The notes: generated by a model not told the origin, from the letters alone. A DNA stretch of 64,000 nucleotides from Amia ocellicauda (GCF_036373705.1 NC_089854.1:23786339-23850338), one strand, 5' to 3'. Counted from the stretch's first letter, positions 11,522 through 23,319 are shown. Numbers and translations are program-made.

Positions 11522-14073
11522 AAGTGAGAGCTGCTGGCAGAAGCCGGACATTGTGTTGCCGCCCCCTAGTGGGGAACACAAAGTTCAGCATCTGAGAAAC
11601 CCTGCACCCCTTCCACCAAACAGGCCTGTCGGAGGAAGGCTGGAGAGCTGGATTAACCATGGTTTCTTCCTGCAGTGAGCTGTTTGTAGAGGTTTATGCC
11701 TAAATTCCACCATAGGGAATATCTGAAGCTTTGACCGCTTATTCTCTGATGATGTGACAACTCCTACGTTCTAAAAGGAGCCTTACTGCCACAAAAAAGT
11801 AACTTAAAAATAAAGTAAAAAGCATGCAAGTATAGGATTCCTTTCACTTCTGTTGTAAACGTAGGTAAAGTAAGTGTCAGTGAAATTATATGCCAGAAAT
11901 GTCACCCTGACAATTTGTTGTTGTATTGTTGGAGAGAGAGGGCCAAAAAAAGCATTGTAGATAATCCCTGTCCAAATGGCCTGAACACATAATATCTGAA
12001 TCTTACTTTCTCTCACAAACTATATTGTAATGCACAGTCCTTTTGTGCCTCACAAGGGTGTTTTAGCGCTGTGTTTGGAAACACCACCGTCCTATTGGGA
12101 TTCTTTCCAGCCCTTCTTACTTAACGTGGATATACACCTGACACATATGTACAGAGCCACAACACATGACTGCAGGGATTAATATAAAAATAGGCATTGT
12201 ACAGTCCCCTTGGAAGGGTTGGTATATATTTGGGGAAATTGTGTTTTTAGGTGCTCTCAACATGACCTTGATTAGATAAATCCAGTAGTGAGACAAGAGA
12301 TCTCAGTGTACGGTGATGCCATGTCTTTAGAAATTGACCATGTTATAATGTTCTAAATTGTTAGGGGCTATGAAAAGATCTCGCCACTGTATTGTTAAAG
12401 GGCAGAGAGTTACTATGAGATCTTGTTCTCCTGATTTACCTGTCACCTGCTCTCGAATTCTGGAACTTTTTGCCACAATACACAATTGCTCTTTCTGTAC
12501 ATTTAAGGCAATACATCACTGGCACAAGGGAGAGAGAAAACAAAAGGGTAATTTAACAGAACAGAACACTACACACCCTCTAAATTATAATAATGACTTA
12601 AAAGAATGATTGATGATTAATAGTTACTGCCTTGATTTGATCGATATCTATGCCAATACCCGGTGCATGACGTCTTTGTCTATCACTTGAAATTTCTTGT
12701 ACTTAACTTGCAGGGTAATGTCAGATGGCTCCTTGTTTTGAACACAATGGGTAAGCAAGGATCAAAGACAAAAAAAAATACTGAATTCCAATGGATTGAG
12801 TTTAGATCCCCTCTCCTACAATGTATTGTCAGTGCAATCTGCCTGAACAACGCACTTGTATTTCCTGTTTCTCAATATCTAAACCAAAACAAAATGCTTT
12901 TCTCATTTTCTGCTAGGCAATATTGTCGATATTGTCTTCTGCTGTAAACTACGAGTATTACAACACCAAAGTACAATGTTGTGCAGGGGCTAGTCCAGAG
13001 AAACAGGCCTTGCCTTTAACTGCACCTTCAGTCTTGTAAATGTATTTTTCCCTCTCTCTTGCCTTTCGCCACTCCTGAGAAATGTTCCTAATCTCACAAA
13101 AGGTTTCTTTTCCAGCACACTATGGAGACAAGCAAGGTTGACAGACTTTGAGATTTAATTCAGTTGTACTGGAAGTTCAAAATAACTTTTCATTACTGTA
13201 TGTACGCTTTCAGTGTAAAAAGCGGAGTCATGGTTTTCAGTCATGCTGGCAACCCAAAATCACCTAGAACATTTGGAAGAAAATACTATTTTTTGGTCTT
13301 TGAATTTATCGTGTAAAGTTATTTTTTTAGCAACTAAGCAATTGTAAAGTGACAAATATTCCTGCATTCTGGGGTTTCCTTCTGACAGTCTCTGACTGGA
13401 ATGTACCCAATACTCTGAAACGTTGACAAGCTTGTCTGCTTAAGATGTGGTGCTGCTATTGTAGTCTTTGTTTTAATAATGCCAATGTGTTAGCTCTTCT
13501 CGAGCGGAAAACAAAACGTATTATGTTTGAAGGAATATTTTTCTGGTTTGTTTTTCCTTATGTAGAGTATATTATAAATTATTTATAAATGATAAGTTAC
13601 ATGAAAATGTGTGTGTGCAATTTCAATGATGTTAACCTAGGCCTGTCTTGGATACAAATTTATTGGCAAATACATAATTACAGAGTTTAAAACTATCTTA
13701 AGACTGCTTTAAAATCAAATTTTATTTAGTTTTTTTTCTTAAAATTCTTTTTCTTGCACCTCTAGGACCCATAGTGAGACTACAGAAAGCTTCAGATAAA
13801 ACATAAATACAAATCATGACTTACTGGCAGCACAGTTTTCCTTAAGTAGAAGAAAATGCAGAATTACAAATGACAACACCCAACTGTCTATTGCAAATCT
13901 AAATTCAAATGATGTGGCTCCCATTTGATTCCAGAAGTAACCACCTCCAAATTAAAAAACACTTGGGTATGGTTTTTCACTATTTTGAGGGGAGTCCAAT
14001 AGTGCATGCTTGTTCTTGATTCATCCACAGGAGAACCGTGTAGGTGTGTGTTCATGTGGGAAAGCAGTCTCAC
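11522..14073. other. hid1 3' UTR/flank and otop3 copy 1 3' flank
   Basis: Convergent intergenic stretch between the hid1 stop codon and the otop3 copy 1 stop codon. An AATAAA-type signal lies at 11,810 (+). The part from 12,970 onward is alignable to 35,270-36,320 upstream of the copy 2 terminal exon. The part at 12,130-12,350 is alignable to 46,430-47,890, where the duplicate is interrupted by a Tc1. No credible coding frame is seen. Confidence 0.6.
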
Positions 14074-14476
14074 TCAGGCACTGACCAGCAGTTCCAACAA
14101 AGCCGCCACCGAGTGCATCCTGTAGAAGACCCCCAGCGGCTGGCCCAGGTTCACGATCACAAACCAGGCAGAGAACCCAAAGAACTGCTTCCCGAGCTCA
14201 TTCTCAAACTGGGGGTGGGCGCCAAAGGCCGGGATTACCCACAGCTGCAACAGAACAAGGGACAGGGTTAAATAGAGCTCTATAGGAGATGCCCGATTCT
14301 GGTATGGATTCTTATTCGCAATCATTTGTGGCGTTTTACCAGAATTTATTTTTAGCGTTACAAATTACATTCCATTTGGGGACTTTAATTCTTTCCTACA
14401 AAGAGAACCTTAAAGATTACTGGACGTTTTGAAAACCACAAAATTGCAAGAATGGCAACATTGGATGTACAGCCCT

Positions 14477-14507
<31 letters not shown>

Positions 14508-17500
14508 CCACTGCTGATTTAAGAAATCAGCATCTCTCCATGTATGGCTGTCATTCCATTCCATTCATATTTTTATTTGGAATTTGGGATAAATGTTGTC
14601 AGTAGTTTATAGAATAAAACAATATTCATTTTACCCAATCACATACCTATAAATAGTAAAGCCAGACAAACTGATAATTTTGCAGTGGTTTTTCCAGAGC
14701 TGTAGTAAAGTGTATAACCTAGGGATGAAATTGCCTATTAAGGTTTAGATTTTACTTTTGACAATCCAGAGGACCTACCATTATATTAGCCAGTATGAGG
14801 AAAGCACAGATCTCCTGCAGTACTCTTCTGCTCCAGTTATATCTGTTGTTAGCAGAGGGTGTGGTTCTCACTCCCTCTTTGCTCTTTTCCATCAAAGACC
14901 TATCTCCTGCACTATCCACCACTTCCATTTTGGCCTCTGCATTCTTTACACCTTTCTGTGCTTGGAAAGAAGTGGGGATATTAGCAATCGGCTGGAGTTT
15001 TGCTCATAAGTCAATACTTTGTTCGTGTTGGAAAAAAATCATTGGGTGGACAATCTTTGCAAAGTTTAAGAAAAGGATGAGCAATACGGACACTTGACTG
15101 CTCATGTCCTGGGCTGTTTACTCCCATCTTTAAATAAGAGGCATTACAAGTCCGAGGGCAGACATATTTCTTTTATAAGATTTTGAAGCTTTGAGAAGCT
15201 GAACAGTGAGAAAACAAGTATACATTTAAAAATATATATATAATAATGGTTGAAGAATCCGGTTATTCCAAATATTAATTTCATAATAGAAGGAATAAAA
15301 AGAATACTTGCCTTGAAACATGCGTTGTACTGCCCAGTCTTGATCTTTGCATGTCTTAGGGAGACACTGGGGTGCCGATGGAGGCCCCCAATGATGAAAA
15401 TGTTCTGGAGGACCAGCTCGAGCAGGCTGAGCAGGGAGTAGGACAGATCCATGCTTCCTAAAAGCCCATCAGGCCCAATGGCAAAAGAGGCCACCAAAGA
15501 AAAGTAGGAGACCGCAAGCTGGCCCAGTGCCGCCGCCACCAGCAGAACTACATCCAGATTGCGGGTGGGATTGTGCCCTGTGTCCTTCGCTCTGGCCTCC
15601 AGTTTGTGAATAATTATGCCAGTCAGTGTGCAGAAGGACATGACTGGGATGATGGCTAGGTGGAAGCCATAAAACAACAGGAACGCATTGTTGTGCCAAG
15701 ACTCTAAGCTCACCCACACTTGGTACAGGATAAAGATGGCTATGCCAACAACCAGGACCAGCAAGCCTAGTAAAGGTCCAAAAATTATCCCCCCACGGCG
15801 CATCACTCGGAGAGTCACCTTGTGGGGACCGTGGTGGTGGGAGTGAGGGTCTACGTGCCTACCCACGTTTTTCCACATGACGTACACCATGCAGCCAGCC
15901 ATCAGGTAGTACTCAATGTTGAAGGGGTAGAGCACCTCGTAGCCCTTTCGAAAAACACGACACACTGTTTGCGCCTCACACTGACAGAGGGAGCCATTAG
16001 TCAGACCTGAAATTAAACCAAGATCTTTGGATTTAAAGAACACAAGCAATACTAAAACCACAAGCAAAACCAATTTCACAAGTTAAATTTTGGTCTGTGA
16101 CCTGTTGCAACTGATTTAAGGAAGGGAATGCTGAAGTCCTGTGTAACTTGAGGCTTAGGAATGGCTCAATGTACAATTAAAGAATGAAAGAGGTCTTTAG
16201 TGTTTAAGAAAACCATTTAACCATCTACTACATAAATAAATAATTTGAAGTTAATTTAAATAAGGTCTCTAGACAGAAAAAAGCTAAGGGACCCTGCTGA
16301 ATTAGACTGTGGTAAACAATACCGATGTCAGATTCCTCTAGGATGTCTGTAACAGAGGTGTTAGTGAAGATTCCTCTGTCCCCCTTCTGTATTTCAATCT
16401 CCAGGTGGACAGTGTCTTCAGTCACAGCACTGAGCCACAGAAGCAGGTCAGTAGTGAGAACCAGCACCAGGCCAGCCCTGAAGAAAAAAGTACAGCTTTT
16501 CCTCAATTTTCATTCTTACCATCACAGGCTTCACAGAGACTAAACAACTTACTTGTTACAGAGTTATTATACTATTAATAAAAAATTTACTTATTTGGAA
16601 TGACAAAATTCTTGCTGTAGGTAGATTTGTGATAGTACGGTATGGTCACCTGGTGAGGATCTTGTGTCGGTGGATGCAGTCTTTGGAGTGAGCCCATATC
16701 AGGTACGTCTACACCCAAACAAAAACATGACTTAAGTTATATAAACAAAAAAAATAAAGCATCATGTTCTTTGGCTTTATGCATACTTATTAATGGTAAT
16801 TAAAAGTGTGAAAACAATTTAATTTCAATGCAAATAGGTTATTTTCACAGACTGTGTAAGCACTCCAAGCCTATTCCTGCCATCATATTAATGCACTAGC
16901 CGTGTGCCACCATCCCATACCTGCAGTCCGAGAAAGGGGGCTTCAACGAAGGGCAAGAGTACTTTAGCAGTTGGTTTACATTCCATCAGAATAACGTAAT
17001 AGCCCATCTTGAACACCTGGAGCAGAAGACTGCAGGCTGTGAACACCAGGAGGACCACTGAGGGAAAACACAACCATTCACAGTGCATCTATTAGTTCAC
17101 ACACATGAAGGGGATCTAATTAGAACAGTGATTTAAAGGCTTGAAAATGAATTACTGCCCTCCAGAAAGTCTTTCATTTGATAAATGATGTTTAACAACA
17201 GATTTAACTGCTAAGCAGAGCTGTGTCAGAGAGCCATTACCTGTCATGCAGAAGCCGCCAGCATGGTGATCTGTGTGTGGAGAAATGCCCGGCTGTCTCC
17301 GAGTCCAAAAGAGGTACCACAAAATCCATAAAAGACTGAGTCCCATCAGCAGCAGAATGAACACCTGGGGCTCCTGGTGCTTTAGGCCATTGGGGTTAAA
17401 GGACTCTCCTATTACAAAAGCTGCCCCCAGAAGCACTAAATTTAGAGCTATCAGCCCCGAAACCAGCCTCCGTCCACTTGGGGCCCACACCACCACTGGG

Positions 17501-17595
17501 TCCATCTCATCCCCTGCCTCCTCTGGCTGGGCAGCCCCCAAAGCAAGGCCCAGGCCTGGACTGTCCTCTTCTTCAAAGCCATTTTTCTCACACAT
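14074..17595 (-). CDS. otop3: Otopetrin-3-like proton channel, copy 1 (exon 6 damaged; possible pseudogene)
   Basis: Exons on the minus strand: 17241-17595, 16921-17057, 16650-16708, 16323-16477, 15312-16006, damaged exon 14779-15027, last exon 14074-14244. Lengths 137, 59, 155, 695 and 171 equal those of copies 2 and 3. The start is the ATG at 17,595 (MCEKNGFEEEDSPG), aligned with the copy 2 and 3 starts. Recognisable otopetrin segments: RRLVSGLIALNLVLLGAAF (first membrane helix), AGLVLVLTTDLLLWLSAVTE, YPFNIEYYLMAG, VMWKNVGRHVDPH, NPTRNLDVVLLVAAALGQ, and a last exon with VNLGQPLGVFYRMHSVAALL. Otopetrins are twelve-helix proton-selective channels. Exon 6 has AA where copies 2 and 3 have the AG acceptor, and an in-frame TGA eight codons in, so a normal full-length product is unlikely. 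The exon 5 donor is GC. Similarity and synteny favour OTOP3 over OTOP1, but this is not proven. Confidence 0.85.
14477..14507. repeat. poly-T tract
   Basis: A run of about 30 T in the last intron of otop3 copy 1, followed by ACCACTGCTG. It is absent from the matching introns of copies 2 and 3 and could be the A-tail of a retro-insert read on the opposite strand, but no body is recognised. Confidence 0.5.
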
Positions 17596-17699
17596 GTTTT
17601 CAGTCTCTCCTGTCCTGCAACACTCCCTGGAACTCAAGCAAGAGTTTCCAGTTTTCCTGCACAGGGCGTGTTAAACCTAAGGTAAGGGAATCACGTCAC

Positions 17700-18660
17700 C
17701 AGACCTTACTTTGATTTTTTAATGTTCCTTTCTAGCAGGTTATGCCTAATCTTCTAGGTGTGGCATTATACTATTAAAACATCCACTTCCACATGGCGAA
17801 GTACAACGTTGAGAGTACCTGCAGAATTACGTATATATGCCCCTATAAAAACAAACTATTTTACGAAGGCAAACTCAGTTCAGCTTTGATCCAGTTAAGA
17901 TCTTCAGGAGGACAAACGATTTCACATCACATTTAAATAACATGCACGTTTAACACTTGACCCATCAATCATGACTGACGTTACCGCAGTCGTTTAGTCT
18001 CTAATCTATTATAATATTGTCCATTGATATTACACTCATGTTCAAACACATAATATTTCAAAAACAATTAAAAATGTGAAGTCCGTAATCATTATTTCAT
18101 GGGCTATAAAAAACAAAAACATTATTCATTAGCCTACTGAATTTCCTCACAATTCACTCATCTAAAACAATTAGTATACACAATTTGTTTGCACAAGAAC
18201 AATCAGATTATAACAGATTACAAAAAAGAAAAGGTTGTATTTCATCAAACTTTTCTCTCGTTCACCACCTTATTCGGGGTATCCAGAGTAAAAATCCAAA
18301 AAGATTATAGCAGTCTTAGCCCATACCACTTGTTTTTAGTACTTTAATTTATAGTCAAGTTTTCACCATACAATGCATATCGGATTGCATAGCAAACAGC
18401 TGCTCCCGTTTTAAATTGCATCGTTTTCAATGGAAACATGCTTCGGTTAAATAGCTGATCGTTTTAATGCTTAATAGGAATTAGTGCATAAAGTGACGTG
18501 GTCCCATTCACAATTTCCAATGCATTTTACACCTGATAATTGCATTAGCTGTCCACTGCAATAAAGTTCACGCTTCAATCACTCTTTTCATACTTAGTAG
18601 AAGTAGGAAACAAATAGAAAATGTAGCACACACTTTAATTTTAATTGACCATAGAGTAGT
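17700..18660. other. Upstream flank of otop3 copy 1
   Basis: AT-rich, no coding frame. The stretch up to about 18,500 is alignable with 39,700-40,240 upstream of copy 2 and in part (to about 17,830) with 52,370-52,460 upstream of copy 3, so any shared promoter elements of the three genes should lie here. No clear TATA box or CpG-rich core was recognised. Confidence 0.5.
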
Positions 18661-18669
18661 TTTACTTGA

Positions 18670-19025
18670 ACAGCTTACACTTACACACTGTTTTTAAATG
18701 CTAGAATAAGGATCCATGAGGTTGAAAAAACAACTCCCAAAAGAACATGAGGAAACTAAATAAAGGTAAACTAAATAAGGACAATGTACTTACAATGTAC
18801 ATGGTGTTCCCTATATGCAAACAACTTGATTTTCAAAAGAAAAAAGAAAAACAAAAGTGCAGCTTACATTGTTTTTAAATGAAGAAGAAGGATCCATGAG
18901 GTTACAAAAACTAACCAAAAACAACTCCCAAAAGACTAAAAAAGGTAGGTCTAACTAAATAAGGACAATGTACTAACAATGTACACAAGGGTTTCCCTTC
19001 TTATGCAAACAACTTGATTTTCAGC
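18670..19025. repeat. Tandem duplication of about 170 bp at the SAMD3-like gene 3' end
   Basis: Two diverged copies: 18,670-18,840 and 18,860-19,025. Shared blocks are GGATCCATGAGGTT, ACAACTCCCAAAAGA, TAAATAAGGACAATGTAC and TGCAAACAACTTGATTTTCA. The second copy contains the stop and last codons of the SAMD3-like gene; the first is a non-coding echo downstream. Confidence 0.75.
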
Positions 19026-21424
19026 TGCTGTACCTTTACATTCAGCTTGTGCCCATCCAAATTCATTATGACCTTCTGGAAAAACTCAAAGGTGTAATTG
19101 AGGTTATCTGGGAAGCTTAGATCAAGGGAATAAATGAGCCCAAACAGCATGATGAACCCCATGATGACACTTCCCACATTGCTCAGGACTTTGATGCCTT
19201 CGATCACAATTCCCACATCCTCTGGCTCCCCATCTCCATCTCTTCGGATCATGTAAATCCCCATGACTCCCGTGATTGTGATGTCCCTCTCTGCATCCTC
19301 AGTGGTGGAGGCCTGAACAACAACACAAACACAGGACACTTATGTTAAATAAAATGCCACACACCACAAACCAGAAACTATATAAAAGATAAAAAGGCAT
19401 TCTTAGATCATCAATTGCAGTTTATAGAAGCAGACTAGATGGTCAGTTCATCGGTTGTCGGGGTCAAAATTAGATGTCATTTGCCAAATCACATTTTGGT
19501 GCAATTGCTAGACAGATGTAGCCTGTCCCGTAGCCTGAAAAATTAAACTAGCAGTGGGTAGGGATAGTGTACCATAGGATTTTCTCATTATAAATAGAGT
19601 GCCTTGGGAGAAATAAGAGTGGGTAACACTGTTTGATGCTACATGGGGAATATATTGTGATAAACTTACCAGATATTCCTTGAAGAAAGCATCTGGATCT
19701 TCGTTAAGGTAAATGACAAGGCTTCTCAGGATACACTCCCTCCCGGTGTTGATGTTGTCACACTAAAATCAAGACAGAATTTAGCCAAATGTGGGTGTGA
19801 CAGTGGCACAGGTAGGAGAGCAGGTTGTCTGAAGACCAGAGGGTCCTATCTGTTGAGGAGTCCTTCCCTGAGAAAGACACCTTATCCCTAAATGCCCCAA
19901 ACGAGCCTCGCATTATTTTTCACAGCCATTGGTGTGAGTGGGTGAATGAAATGCAAAAACAGTAAAGCGCTTTGGATAAGAGCACTATATGAGCAGGCCA
20001 TTCACCATTTATCAAATGTATTTAAATGAGCAGTGATGGACAAGAAAACCTTATAATAACCACCCCAATACAATAAAAAGGATGTTATATGCATTCCTAC
20101 TAACCAAATCTATGATCGCCAAGACATCCTTGATCCTTTGCCCCTTCACTCCTCCTTTTCTCTTGAAGATCTGTATCAGCTTGTCTGAGAAGTGGACCAG
20201 CTGTGACATGAACTTTAATTGCAGTGGCTTGGTGGTGATCCGCAATAACTCTTCATTCACATGAAAAACATTTTTAACAAAATACAGCCATTTGATACTT
20301 GTTAGTTATAATTACTACCATATAAGGATGCAGGATTATTGGCAAATTCAAATTGTGCAGCCATTAATTATCATGGACAATAATAAAAATTGTTAACACA
20401 TATGAACATACACATTTACTTACTTCACTCTGCTGAAACAGGGCAGGCCATCTGTTTTTGAACTCTCCTATCATGGGTCTCTGCTCCACAATCTCTAGTC
20501 GTCTGTGGGAGAAGGTTTTTTCTATTTTTTATTTTATATTTCAGTTCTGACAATAAGCAATTCTCTCGTTCTCCAAGCTTTCTGTGGTTTCACCTTTTGG
20601 GTGCAGAGGAATGTAGTTAACGTCAGCCTTTCTAGGTTTCTTGATGTTGGCTACAGCTTTGCCTTGGCCTTCTCATTCACACGGATTTCAGTCAGAGTCG
20701 CCCGAGCTTTGTTCGATAGTTTTGCATTTTATACTTAACTGACTGTTTCCATTCCCCACAATCCTGTCGTGGATCCCAGCTCCCCCAAACAAGGATGGGC
20801 CCTTGTCAAAGCTGCTGCTACCTCTTCACACTGATAGTCTTTTGGGTACTTTGTGTATTGAATCATTTCTTGGGCTAGGCCATCAAGGATAACTCCTTTC
20901 AGCTTTGGGCCAGGGTTGAAGTATGTTCCATTTGTCTCAAACTCTGTATTCTTTTGGTCTAGCTCAAATTCAGCCTCATAGGTGAATTTAGGGTTCACAA
21001 AAACACTGGGCCAGGAGGAGAATAGTGAGGGTTGAGTTTCTGTGGATGAATGCGGGGTTGACGTGCACAGCGTAGCATCGCTGCAGGATGAGGCTATTGA
21101 CAAAGCAGGCGTTTCAGGCTCTGGGTAATCAAGGTCTCATTAGATGAGTCTTCTGTGTACAAAGTGATGCAGGGCTCCAAAGGTGACAAGATAGGAATGT
21201 ATATTACTTTCAGTGTGCTTTTATGTTCAATTTCAAAGACAGAAGTTAGATTCATGAACTCGTTAAAGTCAACATCCACTTATTGCAACCGGAAGTCCTC
21301 TTTTAAATGTCTTTACTAGTGTATGTAGTTCCTCCACTGTTGCTGGAATTCCAGAATCCAGGGGCAGTTTTCTTGAGTCAGACTCATCACCAAAGATGAT
21401 CCACAGAACAGCCAGACCTGCCAT
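19001..21424 (-). pseudogene. SAMD3-like protein of multicopy fish family, degenerate
   Basis: Exon-like blocks on the minus strand: 21424-20750 (with frame breaks), about 20424-20740, 20107-20260, 19670-19762 and 19001-19312, several with good splice sites. Blocks read MAGLAVLWIIFGDESDSRKL, FNEFMNLTSVFEIEHKSTLK, ILDGLAQEMIQYTKYPKDYQ, RRLEIVEQRPMIGEFKNRWP, CDNINTGRECILRSLVIYLN and EDVGIVIEGIKVL, ending LKIKLFA. This resembles the abundant fish proteins labelled 'sterile alpha motif domain-containing 3-like', recalled from general knowledge; their function is not established. At least three frame changes (near 21,290, 21,100 and 20,640) and a stop in the KAKAKL block show decay. It lies directly downstream, on the same strand, of the transposase-like gene. 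Whether both belong to one mobile unit is inference. Confidence 0.6.
19800..20020 (-). repeat. SINE/LINE 3' fragment in SAMD3-like intron
   Basis: The segment ends GTAAAGCGCTTTGGATAAGA then GCACTATATGAGCAGGCC. The 'AAAGCGCTTTGG...CTATAT' motif is a very common interspersed tail in fish genomes. Exact ends are unclear. Confidence 0.45.
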
Positions 21425-21748
21425 TATGGAACACCTTTAATCTGGAGCAGAAACAAAGGGAAAATGAGAACAAGAAACCAGTACATTAGGGTTTGAGATT
21501 AAAATACAAATAGTTTTAGAGAGTCTGTAAGAGCCTGGCATCCAGAGCTCAGACTATTTGGGTTTAACGATGACACAAACCATTAATGATGACGAATCTT
21601 TTCAACATTACCATGTGCAAACCTCCAACCATGTACTCCACAAGGGGATATGGGTCTACCAAGTCACCAAGCTCAATTAGGGCAACCTCTCTAGTGGGAG
21701 AGGCAGACAGCTCAAATCCACCATAATGCTCCCTATACCAAGCACATA

Positions 21749-23319
21749 CAGTGGGGGAAAAAAGTATTTGATCACCTGCTGATTTTGTACGTTTGCCCAC
21801 TGACAAAGAAATGATCAGTCTATCATTTTAATGGTAGGTGTATTTTAACAGTGAGAGACTGAATAACAACAAAACAATCCAGAAAAACACATTTCAAAAA
21901 AGTTATAAATTGATTTGCATGTTAATGAGTGAAATAAGTATTTGACCCCTTCGACTTAGTACTTGGTGGCAAAACCCTTGTTGGCAATCACAGAGGTCAG
22001 ACGTTTCTTGTAGTTGGCCACCAGGTTTGCACACATCACAGGAGGGATTTTGTCCCACTCCTCTTTGCAGATCCTCTCCAAGTCATTAAGGTTTCGAGGC
22101 TGACGTTTGGCAACTCGAACCTTCAGCTCCCTCCACAGATTTTCTATGGGATTAGGGTCTGGAGACTGGCTAGGCCACTCCAGGACCTTAATGTGCTTCT
22201 TCTTGAGCCACTCCTTTGTTGCCTTGGCTGTGTGTTTTGGGTCATTGTCATGCTGGAATACCCATCCACGACCCATTTTCAATGCCCTGGCTGAGGGAAG
22301 GAGGTTCTCACCCAAGATTTGACGGTAAATGGCCCCGTCCATCGTCCCTTTGATGCGGTGCAGTTGTCCTGTCCCCTTAGCAGAAAAACACCCCCAAAGC
22401 ATAATGTTTCCACCTCCATGTTTGACGGTGGGGATGGTGTTCTTGGGGTCATTCCTCCTCCTCCAAACACGGCGAGTTGAGTTGATGCCAAAGAGCTCGA
22501 TTTTGGTCTCATCTGACCACAGCACTTTCACCCAGTTCTCCTCTGAATCATTCAGATGTTCAACTTCAGACGGGCCTGTACATGTGCAAGGGGGACTTTG
22601 CGGGCGCTGCAGGATTTCAGTCCTTCACGGCGTAGTGTGTTACCAATTGTTTTCTTGGTGACTATGGTCCCAGCTGCCTTGAAATCATTAACATGATCCT
22701 CCCGTGTAGTTCTGGGCTGATTCCTCACCGTTCTCATGATCATTGAAACTCCATGAGGTGAGATCTTGCATGGAGCCCCAGACTGAGGGAGACTGACAGT
22801 TATTTTGTGTTTCTTCCATTTGCGAATAATCGCACCAACTGTTGTCACCTTCTCACCAAGCTGCTTGGCGATGGTCTTGTAGCCCATTCCAGCCTTGTGT
22901 AGGTCTACAATCTTGTCCCTGACATCCTTGGACAGCTCTTTGGTCTTGGCCATGGTGGAGAGTTTGGAATCTGATTGATTGATTGCTTCTGTGGACAGGT
23001 GTCTTTTATACAGGTAACGAGCTGAGATTAGGAGCACTCCCTTTAAGAGAAGCTCCTAATCTCAGCTCGTTACCTGTATAAAAGACACCTGGGAGCCAGA
23101 AATCTTGCTGATTGATAGGAGATCAAATACTTATTTCCCTCATTACCATGCAAATCAATTTATAACTTTTTTGAAATGCATTTTTCTGGATTTTTTTGTT
23201 GTTATTCTGTCTCTCACTGTTAAAATACACCTACCATTAAAATTATAGACTGATCATTTCTTTGTCAGTGGGCAAACGTACAAAATCAGCAGGGGATCAA
23301 ATACTTTTTTCCCTCACTG
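21749..23319 (-). mobile_element. Complete Tc1 element (DD34E family), frameshifted transposase, copy A
   Basis: It is 1,571 bp long, with ends CAGTGGGGGAAAAAAGTATT and the complement of CAGTGAGGGAAAAAAGTATT, and flanked by TA on both sides. Terminal inverted repeats are long (over 200 bp), the IR/DR type. The minus strand encodes a paired-like helix-turn-helix ([33 protein letters not shown]; 23,037-22,552) and then, in another frame, the catalytic part ([31 protein letters not shown]; 22,531-21,956). I count 34 residues between the second Asp and the Glu, i.e. DD34E. A small deletion after LKLNI breaks the frame. The identical break occurs in copy B. Confidence 0.93.
22996..23091. repeat. 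Perfect 40-bp palindrome inside Tc1 copy A
   Basis: Arms 22,996-23,035 (CAGGTGTCTTTTATACAGGT... GGAGC) and 23,052-23,091 are exact reverse complements, with a 16-nt loop. It sits just upstream of the transposase start. Only one arm is present in copy B at 26,281. Confidence 0.9.

Larger units (their letters stand above)
11180..18500. repeat. Segmental duplication unit 1 (hid1 3' end + otop3 copy 1)
   Basis: The stretch from the last hid1 intron through otop3 copy 1 and its upstream flank is matched in pieces by unit 2 (about 35,270-40,240) and unit 3 (about 45,940-52,460). Only units 1 and 3 share the hid1 terminal exon. Units 1 and 2 share the far flank (TGCATATCGGATTGCATAGC near 18,375 and 40,122). 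Non-coding sequence is alignable by eye, so this is duplication of genomic DNA rather than retrocopying. Boundaries are approximate. Confidence 0.8.

Noticed and set aside
15144-15311. Extension of the otop3 copy 1 exon 5 frame past 15,312
   Set aside because: Copies 2 and 3 end exon 5 at the same AAG and resume in phase in exon 6, so the extension is intron read-through.
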